From NCBI GenBank assembly GCA_050743365.1, contig JBOGFI010000185.1, positions 1 through 6,090 on the forward strand: a DNA stretch of 6,090 bases, given 5' to 3'. Below the pieces are notes generated by a model that had not been told where the DNA came from, made no database searches, and saw nothing but the letters and a program-made list of their open reading frames with translations. Each line of letters begins with the position of its first letter. Within the stretch, counting starts at the first letter, position 1. A program made the position numbers and the translations under genes. The stretch is from JBOGFI01 sp050743365 (lineage in GTDB: Bacteria > Actinomycetota > Acidimicrobiia > IMCC26256 > JACDBD01). This document shows, in pieces, positions 1-4,734 of this stretch.

Positions 1-1
1 G

Positions 2-223
2 TTCGAGGCCGCGGCCGACCCGGCACCGGCGCAGGCGATCGCGGGGCTCGTGGGGGCGCTGGAGGACACGCGCCGCCAGGCGTTCGTCCTGACCCAGGTC
101 GTGGGCTGCTCGTACGCCGAAGCGGCCGAGGTCTGCCGCGTCCCCGTCGGCACCATCCGCTCGAGGGTGGCGCGCGCCCGGGCCGACCTGCTCGACCACC
201 TGCGCGACGCCGACACGGCATGA
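2..223 (+). CDS. ECF RNA polymerase sigma factor, SigC-like, C-terminal fragment (5' end outside window)
   Basis: This is the last 73 residues of an extracytoplasmic-function sigma factor, which would direct RNA polymerase to a small regulon. What remains is region sigma-4.2. It has a first helix around 'AFVLTQVVG', then 'SYAEAAEVC', a turn at 'RVPVGT' and the recognition helix 'TIRSRVARARADLL', which reads the -35 element. The 'SYAEAAEVC..PVGTIRSRVARAR' pattern is what I recall of the actinobacterial SigC group, so I infer that subgroup; region 2 is needed to confirm it. The frame is open to the left edge, so the gene is cut by the window and not truncated. The TGA stop lies in an ATGA with an alternative start of the next gene, or 32 bases before that gene's better start. 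The two are probably cotranscribed. The next protein does not look like a classical anti-sigma factor, because it has no N-terminal cytoplasmic domain. Confidence 0.9.
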   Translation, partial: FEAAADPAPAQAIAGLVGALEDTRRQAFVLTQVVGCSYAEAAEVCRVPVGTIRSRVARARADLLDHLRDADTA

Positions 224-255
224 AATCGCCGGCCGCAGGCCGGAGCATGGTGGCC

Positions 256-1314
256 ATGCGCCGCTTGCGTGCGCTCACCGTGGCGCCGTTGCTGGCCGCG
301 TGCGCCGTGGTCGCTTCCGCCGAGCCCGCCTCGGCCCATGGGACGAGCCGCGTGCAGCCCACGAACTACCGAACCCGGGTCGACGCCATCGACCCGGCGG
401 TGGCCGGGCTCAGCGTGGTGGTCGTCGACCTCGGGGAGCACCTCGAGCTCCGTAACGACACCGGCGAGGACATCGTGGTGCTCGGTTACGAGAGCGAGCC
501 GTATCTCCGGATCGGCCCCGCCGGCGTGTTCGAGAACATCCGCTCGCCGGCCACGTACCTGAACGAAGTCGGCGATCCCGCTGACACCCGCGTACCGGAC
601 TCGGCCGACCCGGCGGCGAAGCCGGCGTGGGAGAAGGTCGGGCCCGGTAGCTCCGGCCGCTGGCGTGAGCACCGCGCCCACTGGACGGGAAACGAGGACC
701 CGCCGGCGGTGCGACGCGATCCCGGGTCACGTCACGTGGTACAGGACTGGAAGATCGAGCTCCGACGGAGCGGTGGGCGGATCGTCGTCACCGGAGCGGT
801 GGTGTGGGTCCCGGGTCCGTCGCCGTGGCCGGGGCTGGCTGCCGCGGCCGTTCTCGCGGGCGCGGTCCTCATCGTGAGCCGCACCCGCAGGTGGCCGGGC
901 GCGCTCGCTGTCGCGCTGGCGCTGGCGGTCGTCACCGCGGCTCTGGAACTCGTCGGGTCCTGGGGCGCCACCACCTCGTCGGCCGCGACCAAGCTGGGTG
1001 CCGCCGTGTATGCGACGGGAGGCGTGGTCATCGGCGCCGGCGCGCTCGCGTGGCTCGTCCGGCGTCGGGATCCCTACGACGCGACGCCGGCGGTGCTCGT
1101 GGCGGGGATCTTCGTCGCGGTCGCGAGCGGTCTTGCCAACTTGGCGTCGCTCAACCACTCCCAGCTCCCGTCGACGCTCCCTGCCGGGCTGGTCCGGCTC
1201 CAGGTCGTCGTCTCCGTCGGCCTGGGGATGGGTCTGGTGCTCGCCGCCGCGCTTCGGTTGCGGCGGCCCGAGCCTTTCGTCGCGGAACCACGCCCCGAGG
1301 CGGTCACCAGTTGA
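256..1314 (+). CDS. Secreted/membrane protein of unknown function: N-terminal-His extracytoplasmic domain plus five membrane helices
   Basis: I do not recognise a named family, though similar hypothetical proteins occur in actinobacteria. The start chosen, ATG 256, has GGAG ten bases upstream and gives a compact signal peptide: 'MRRLR', a hydrophobic core, then 'ASA' before His28. ATG 220 (ATGA overlap with the sigma stop) and ATG 247 are in-frame alternatives with poorer ribosome-site geometry. In numbering from 256 (352 aa), residues 28 to about 185 form a beta-rich extracytoplasmic domain with 'QPTNYRT', 'LELRNDTGEDIVVLGY', 'EPYLRIGP', 'GVFENIRSPATYLN' and 'WREHRAHW' (His139, His142). Five hydrophobic helices follow at about 191-208, 214-234, 247-268, 277-297 and 312-335, then a short tail. 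A mature N-terminal His plus an HxxH pair would suit copper binding; this is inference. Cotranscription with a SigC-like sigma factor and the nearby YcnI gene support a metal role. The 3' end overlaps the convergent CDF gene by 11 bp. Confidence 0.82.
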   Translation: MRRLRALTVAPLLAACAVVASAEPASAHGTSRVQPTNYRTRVDAIDPAVAGLSVVVVDLGEHLELRNDTGEDIVVLGYESEPYLRIGPAGVFENIRSPATYLNEVGDPADTRVPDSADPAAKPAWEKVGPGSSGRWREHRAHWTGNEDPPAVRRDPGSRHVVQDWKIELRRSGGRIVVTGAVVWVPGPSPWPGLAAAAVLAGAVLIVSRTRRWPGALAVALALAVVTAALELVGSWGATTSSAATKLGAAVYATGGVVIGAGALAWLVRRRDPYDATPAVLVAGIFVAVASGLANLASLNHSQLPSTLPAGLVRLQVVVSVGLGMGLVLAAALRLRRPEPFVAEPRPEAVTS

Positions 1315-2212
1315 CCTCGGCGCACCCGGTGTGGTCATCCGGCTCCACCTGCAGAGTGGCGTGCGCGATGGCGTAGCGATCGCGCAGCAGGTCGCGAGCC
1401 CGGTCGAGCACGCCGTGCGCGTCGGTGTCAGCACCCGTCACGAGATGGGCGCTGGCCACGTCCATCTCGGAGGTGAGCGTCCAGACGTGGAGGTCGTGCA
1501 CGTCGACGACGCCGGGTACGGCGGCCAGATCGGCCCGGAGGCCGGCCACGTCGAGGTGGTCGGGAGCAGCCTGGATGAGCACTCGCAGCGAGCGGCGGGC
1601 GAGACTCCACGTGCGGGGCAGGATCCACAGGCCGATCGCAGCGGCTGCGATCGGGTCGGCGTACGACCACCCCGTCGTCTGCACGACGACTGCGGCGGTA
1701 ATGACACCGACCGACGCGAGCATGTCGGTCAGCGCGTCCAGGTACGCGCCTTCGACGTTGAGGCTCTCGCGGGCTCCGGGCCGAAGGAGAAAGAGGACGA
1801 CGATGTTCACGACCAGACCCGCGATCCCCACGATCAGCATCGGGACCGCGCTCACGTCGGGCTCGTCCCGAAGGCGGGCGACCCCCTCGACGAGCAGGTA
1901 CCCGGCCACGCCGAAGAGCAGCGCCGCGTTGGCCAGCGCGGCGAGCACCTCGAGCCGGTACAGACCGAAGGTGCGCGAGCCGCCTTCCGAGCGGGCGGCG
2001 CGATCGGCGAGCCCGATGGCGGCGACCGCCATGCCGATGCCGATCGCATCCGTGAGCATCTCGGCCGCGTCCGAGAGGAGCGCGAGTGAGCCGGTAAGGA
2101 GCGACGCGACGACCTCGACGACCATGAACGCGACGGTGATCGCCAACGCGATCCGAAGGCGGTTCGCGTGCCGGGCGCCGGCACGGTCGAGCGGGTGGTG
2201 ATGGTCGCTCAC
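1304..2212 (-). CDS. Cation diffusion facilitator (CDF/CzcD-ZitB family) metal efflux transporter
   Basis: This inner-membrane antiporter would expel divalent metal ions (family substrates are Zn2+, Co2+, Cd2+, Mn2+ and Fe2+) in exchange for protons. The GTG start at 2212 gives 302 aa beginning 'MSDHHHPLD'; an in-frame TTG at 2221 adds three residues, and neither has a clear Shine-Dalgarno. There are six predicted helices, at roughly 18-38, 41-67, 88-110, 123-143, 155-177 and 184-203. Family landmarks are 'GSLALLSDAAEMLTDA' in TM2, 'FGLYRLEVLAAL' before TM3, 'NVEGAYLDALTD' in TM5 and 'DPIAAAAIG' in TM6. The cytoplasmic domain has 'VDVHDLHVWTLTS', His239, His242, His256 and 'AHATLQVE' (His284). 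The TM2 site reads ExxxD (Glu51, Asp55) and the TM5 site DxxxD (Asp159, Asp163), where CzcD/ZitB have HxxxD in both, so metal preference may differ. The TM4-TM5 loop lacks the His-rich stretch. It is divergent from ycnI and convergent with the unknown membrane protein. Confidence 0.93.
   Translation of the reverse strand: MSDHHHPLDRAGARHANRLRIALAITVAFMVVEVVASLLTGSLALLSDAAEMLTDAIGIGMAVAAIGLADRAARSEGGSRTFGLYRLEVLAALANAALLFGVAGYLLVEGVARLRDEPDVSAVPMLIVGIAGLVVNIVVLFLLRPGARESLNVEGAYLDALTDMLASVGVITAAVVVQTTGWSYADPIAAAAIGLWILPRTWSLARRSLRVLIQAAPDHLDVAGLRADLAAVPGVVDVHDLHVWTLTSEMDVASAHLVTGADTDAHGVLDRARDLLRDRYAIAHATLQVEPDDHTGCAEVNW
1632..1654. repeat. 23-bp perfect inverted repeat inside the CDF gene
   Basis: CCGATCGCAGC (1632-1642) is followed by one base and then its exact reverse complement (1644-1654). 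It encodes Pro-Ile-Ala4-Ile-Gly in TM6 of the CDF transporter, a conserved part of the protein. Codon choice in the Ala run may be enough to explain it. As RNA it would fold into a stem of about 10 bp with a very small loop. Confidence 0.6.
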
Positions 2213-2267
2213 GGCCGTCAATCACATCACGCCGGGAACCCCGAGGCCGCCCCGAGCGACTACCTCC

Positions 2268-2296
2268 CCAACCCCGGAGCGACCAACCCCGGAGCG
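2268..2296. repeat. 14-bp tandem direct repeat upstream of ycnI, 15-bp period
   Basis: CCAACCCCGGAGCG occurs at 2268-2281 and again at 2283-2296, one base apart. A shorter relative, AACCCCGAG, lies at 2237-2245. The repeats end about 18 bases before the ycnI start, so they overlap the likely 5' leader. They could be a paired operator or a recent small duplication. They do not form the GGGG/CCCC inverted repeat expected for CsoR or RicR. Confidence 0.7.
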
Positions 2297-2304
2297 GAGA
2301 GGAG
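2297..2304 (+). promoter_or_regulatory. Ribosome binding site deciding the ycnI start
   Basis: GAGAGGAG lies ten bases before ATG 2315. It fixes that ATG as the start rather than in-frame codons upstream, which would run into the divergent CDF gene. The resulting protein begins with a proper signal peptide. Confidence 0.75.
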
Positions 2305-2314
2305 CCGTCGAGCG

Positions 2315-3037
2315 ATGGACCGTCGATACCGACGTCTGGGATACGCGATCGCGGCCGTAATGGTGGGATCCGTCGTGCTGTGCACCGGGCCGGCGTGGGC
2401 GCACGTCACCGTCGACCCGGGCGAGGCGCCGAAGGGTGGCTTCGCCAAGCTCGCCTTCCGCGTCCCCAACGAGCGCGACGACTCAGGCACGGTGCAGCTC
2501 GAGGTCGAGCTTCCGGCCGAGCACCCGATCCGCTTCGTGAGCGTCCGGCCGAAGCCCGGGTGGACCGCCAGCGTCGAGACGGCGCCGCTATCGACGCCGG
2601 TGGTGGAGGAGGAGGAGGGTGAGGAGATCACCGAGGCGGTATCGAGGATCACCTGGACCGGAGGCCGGATCGGGCCGGGAGAGTTCGACGACTTCGAGAT
2701 CTCGGCCGGGCCGCTCCCCGACGACACCGACCGGCTGGTGTTCAGGGCCCTCCAGACCTACGAGAGCGGCGAAGTCGTCCGTTGGATCGAGGAGACCCCC
2801 CCGGGGGGTGAGGAGCCCGAGTTCCCGGCGCCGGTCCTCGAGCTCACCGGCCAGGGTGGCGGCCACGGCGACGACGCGGCCGAGCCCGCCGGTGACGGCG
2901 CCCAGGTGCGGGCGACCGACGACGACGGCGAGGGCGACAGCGAGACGCTTGCCGTCGTCGCCCTCGTGGTCGGCGCCGTCGGAGTGATCGTCGGGATCGG
3001 CGCTTTCGTGCGGGGCCGCCGCGGTGCGAGCCGATGA
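2315..3037 (+). CDS. ycnI: YcnI/DUF1775 family copper-binding protein, secreted and membrane-anchored
   Basis: The 240-aa protein belongs to the YcnI-like DUF1775 family, which binds Cu(II) outside the membrane through a mono-histidine brace. It is thought to act in copper trafficking. The signal peptide covers residues 1-29 ('MDRRYRR', hydrophobic core, 'AWA'), and cleavage would expose His30 in 'HVTVDPGEAPKGG'. Glu37, the eighth mature residue, and Trp157 in 'VVRWIEE' are candidates for the other conserved brace residues. The beta-sandwich runs to about residue 177 ('FRVPNE', 'PGWTASVE', 'ITWTGGRI', 'DFEISAGPLP', 'FRALQTYESGEVVRW', 'PAPVLEL'). An acidic run at 98-104, an acidic Gly-rich linker at about 180-210 and a C-terminal helix at 211-233 with a basic tail anchor the domain outside the cell. 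No CopC, PCuAC or CopD gene lies beside it, though the secreted protein at 256-1314 may be a partner. It ends 10 bp before the convergent znuA stop. Confidence 0.93.
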   Translation: MDRRYRRLGYAIAAVMVGSVVLCTGPAWAHVTVDPGEAPKGGFAKLAFRVPNERDDSGTVQLEVELPAEHPIRFVSVRPKPGWTASVETAPLSTPVVEEEEGEEITEAVSRITWTGGRIGPGEFDDFEISAGPLPDDTDRLVFRALQTYESGEVVRWIEETPPGGEEPEFPAPVLELTGQGGGHGDDAAEPAGDGAQVRATDDDGEGDSETLAVVALVVGAVGVIVGIGAFVRGRRGASR

Positions 3038-3047
3038 ACGCACCTCG

Positions 3048-3926
3048 TCACTGGCAGCCCAGCGCGGTGCGGAGCCTGGCGAGGTTGTCCTCCATGACGG
3101 TCACGTAGTCGCCGCCGGCGTCGCGCTCCTTCTCGCCCAGGCTCTCGAGTGTGCTCAGGACCTCGGTTCTCAGCCCTCCCGCCTCGCGCGCGAGCGTCTC
3201 TGCGATCTCGGGCGAGAGCAGCTCCTCGGTGAACACGGTGGTGACACGCTCCCTGCGCGCGAGGTCGGCGAGCTCGGCCAGGCGGCGGGCGTCGGGCTCC
3301 GCGTCGGGTGACAGGCCGGCTACGCCCTCGTCCCGCAGCCCGTAGCGATCGGTGAGGTAGCCGAAGGCGTCATGGGCGGTGACGACGAGGTCGCGCTCGC
3401 AGCCGGCCAGGCCCGCCCGGTACGCCGAGTCGAGTCGCTCGAGCTCGCCCCGGAGGCCGTCGGCGTTGCGACGGTACGCCGTCTTCCCCTCGGGGTCGGC
3501 CTCGACGAGCGCGGCTTCGATCTCGCCCACCACGGCCTCCATGAGAACGGGGTCGAGCCACACGTGCGGGTCGCCGTCCTCGAGCTCGCTGACCGGCAGG
3601 GTGTCGAGCAGCGTGATCGTCGGGCCGTCGCGCTGCTCGGCCGCGTCCTCGACGGCGGGCTGGAACCCCTCACCCATCAGCAGCACCACGTCGGCGTCAA
3701 GGAGCTCGTCGGCTTGATCGGGGGTGAGCTCGAGGTCGTGGGGCTCGGCGCCCGAGGGCGTGAGGTCGGCGACCGAGACCCGGTCGCCACCGACGCGCTC
3801 GGCCGCCCAGGCGACGGGGTAGAAGCCCGCGACCACCCGCACGCTCTCGTCGCCTCCGTCGTCGCCCGCCCCGCACGCGGCGGTGGCCAGCGCGATGCCC
3901 AGCAGCATCGTCGTGCGTCGCGGCAC
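3048..3926 (-). CDS. znuA: Zinc ABC transporter substrate-binding lipoprotein (ZnuA type)
   Basis: This is the extracytoplasmic receptor of a cluster A-I metal ABC importer, delivering zinc to ZnuB. It has 292 aa from a GTG start preceded by GGGAAGGGG. The signal sequence ends in 'LATAAC', with Cys18 the likely lipidated residue; Thr at -3 is a slightly unusual lipobox. Metal ligands fit zinc: His63 ('GAEPHDLELTP'), His121 ('DPHVWLDP') and His185 ('VVTAHDAFGYL'). Manganese relatives have Glu in the third place. The long linker helix falls around 150-175. The fourth family ligand, Asp in a 'DPL' motif near the C-terminus, is Ser258 here ('EVLSTLESLG'). The loop between the first two ligands is short and acidic and lacks histidines. 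Cys176 and Cys291 could form a disulfide. The gene is divergent from znuCB, sharing the promoter/operator region. Zinc is the best substrate guess; another divalent metal is possible. Confidence 0.93.
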   Translation of the reverse strand: MPRRTTMLLGIALATAACGAGDDGGDESVRVVAGFYPVAWAAERVGGDRVSVADLTPSGAEPHDLELTPDQADELLDADVVLLMGEGFQPAVEDAAEQRDGPTITLLDTLPVSELEDGDPHVWLDPVLMEAVVGEIEAALVEADPEGKTAYRRNADGLRGELERLDSAYRAGLAGCERDLVVTAHDAFGYLTDRYGLRDEGVAGLSPDAEPDARRLAELADLARRERVTTVFTEELLSPEIAETLAREAGGLRTEVLSTLESLGEKERDAGGDYVTVMEDNLARLRTALGCQ

Positions 3927-3930
3927 CGAG

Positions 3931-3939
3931 CCCCTTCCC
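3931..3939 (-). promoter_or_regulatory. Ribosome binding site of znuA
   Basis: Read on the minus strand this is GGGAAGGGG, four bases before GTG 3926. It supports that GTG over the in-frame ATG six codons later. By contrast znuC on the other strand has no ribosome site. Confidence 0.7.
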
Positions 3940-3949
3940 GTGACGACGG

Positions 3950-3955
3950 TATACT
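3950..3955 (+). promoter_or_regulatory. Likely -10 element (TATACT) for znuCB; the TATA core may also serve znuA
   Basis: TATACT is one base away from the TATAAT consensus and is a rare A/T-rich word in this window. It places transcription initiation at about 3961-3963, right at the znuC start. No matching -35 is visible. On the minus strand the same TATA core reads TATACC, which would start znuA transcription near 3941, just before its ribosome site. Confidence 0.55.
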
Positions 3956-3956
3956 G

Positions 3957-3976
3957 AAGATTGAGAATGAATCTTA
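3957..3976. promoter_or_regulatory. Putative Zur/Fur-family operator between znuA and znuCB
   Basis: The bases TGAGAATGAATCTTA (3962-3976) form an imperfect 7-1-7 palindrome (5 of 7 pairs). They resemble the actinobacterial Zur box, roughly TGAAAATGATTTTCA. A perfect inverted repeat AAGATT-N7-AATCTT overlaps it at 3957-3975. It sits at the predicted znuCB start point and beside the shared TATA element, so a zinc-bound repressor here could block both transcripts. The assignment rests on motif resemblance and gene context. Confidence 0.6.
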
Positions 3977-4734
3977 CTCTCGGAGAGAGCGACGAGGTCG
4001 CAGCGACCGACGGATTGTCGTTCGGCTACGGGACCGAGCTCGTCCTCGAGCACGTGGACCTCGAGTTGCGACGCGGCGAGTTCGTCGCCTTGGTGGGGCC
4101 GAACGGCTCGGGGAAGTCGACGCTGCTGCGGCTGCTGCTGGGGCTGCTGACGCCGTCGGAAGGCACGGTGCACCTGTTCGGAACGTCGCCCCGCCGGCTG
4201 CCCGATCGGTGGCGCATCGGCTACGTGCCCCAGCGGCCCCGCATCGCCCCCGAGCTGCCCGCGACCGTCGAGGAGGTGGCGGCCGGCGGGCGTCTTGCCA
4301 AACAGGGCTGGTGGCGGCGGGCTCGACCGGCCGATCGCGCTGCTGTCGACCATGCGCTCGAGTCGGTCGCGCTCGATGGCCTCCGGCGCCAGCAGCTCGC
4401 CGCGCTGTCGGGAGGCCAGCAGCAGCGGGTGTTGATCGCCAAGGCGCTCGCGAGCGAACCGGAGCTGCTGATCCTCGACGAGCCGACCGCCGGTGTCGAC
4501 GCCGCCGCCCAGCGGCTGTTCCGCGACTCGCTCGTGCACCTCGTGCACGAGCACGGCGCGGCCGTGCTGCTCGTCTCGCATGAACTCGGCGCCGTTGCCG
4601 ACGACCTCGATCGGGTGGTGGTGCTGAAGCGACGGGTGCTGTTCGACGGGCCCCCCGCCGAGCTCGCCGCCACCGGTGTGAGCCTCGGCATCCACCACGA
4701 GGACCTGCCGCTCTGGCTCGAGGAGCTCACCTGA
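3967..4734 (+). CDS. znuC: Zinc ABC transporter ATP-binding protein (ZnuC type)
   Basis: This cytoplasmic ATPase powers metal uptake through ZnuB. ATG 3967 gives 255 aa; TTG 3961, two codons earlier and in frame, is possible. Neither has a Shine-Dalgarno, and the -10 element implies a leaderless or near-leaderless transcript. Motifs in order, numbered from ATG 3967: Walker A 'GPNGSGKST' (44-52), Q-loop 'YVPQ' (Gln89), signature 'LSGGQQQR' (147-154), Walker B 'LLILDEP' (167-173), D-loop 'AGVD' and H-loop 'SHEL' (His205). Length and the 'LLGLLTPSEGTVHLFG' segment fit the metal-type cluster. The C-terminal tail after about 235, 'GIHHEDLPLWLEE', carries a His-His pair but no extended His-rich tail. 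The stop overlaps the znuB start by one base (TGATG), so the two are translationally coupled. Confidence 0.93.
   Translation: MNLTLGESDEVAATDGLSFGYGTELVLEHVDLELRRGEFVALVGPNGSGKSTLLRLLLGLLTPSEGTVHLFGTSPRRLPDRWRIGYVPQRPRIAPELPATVEEVAAGGRLAKQGWWRRARPADRAAVDHALESVALDGLRRQQLAALSGGQQQRVLIAKALASEPELLILDEPTAGVDAAAQRLFRDSLVHLVHEHGAAVLLVSHELGAVADDLDRVVVLKRRVLFDGPPAELAATGVSLGIHHEDLPLWLEELT

Larger units (their letters stand above)
2213..2314. promoter_or_regulatory. Divergent intergenic region between the CDF and ycnI genes
   Basis: About 100 bases separate the two divergent starts, so both promoters must lie here or reach into the genes. I see no convincing -35/-10 pair on either strand. The region holds a 14-bp direct repeat and a third partial copy, listed separately. 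The ribosome site for ycnI is at its right end. A shared metal-responsive regulator is plausible but unproven. Confidence 0.5.

Noticed and set aside
256..1314. Unknown membrane protein as the anti-sigma factor of the neighbouring sigma factor
   Set aside because: It starts with a signal peptide and has its large domain outside. There is no cytoplasmic N-terminal anti-sigma domain or zinc-type HxxxCxxC motif.
998..2089. Long plus-strand open frame spanning the membrane-protein end and the CDF gene
   Set aside because: It is antisense to a clear CDF gene, has low-complexity Arg/Asp/Val-rich content and matches no family. It is a GC-driven shadow.
2231..2296. Possible CsoR/RicR copper operator upstream of ycnI
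   Set aside because: The C-rich words are direct, not inverted, repeats. I do not see the paired CCC/GGG arms expected for those regulators.
2168..2314. 49-codon N-terminal extension of ycnI
   Set aside because: It would overlap the divergent CDF gene, has no ribosome site, and would place the signal peptide far inside the protein. ATG 2315 with GAGAGGAG fits better.
3372..4583. Plus-strand open frame of 403 codons across znuA and znuC
   Set aside because: Antisense to znuA in its first half and out of frame with znuC in its second half. The Arg/Ala-rich product has no motifs.
3697..4698. Minus-strand open frame of 333 codons opposite znuC
   Set aside because: The znuC frame holds every ABC ATPase motif. 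The opposite frame is a shadow caused by high third-position GC.
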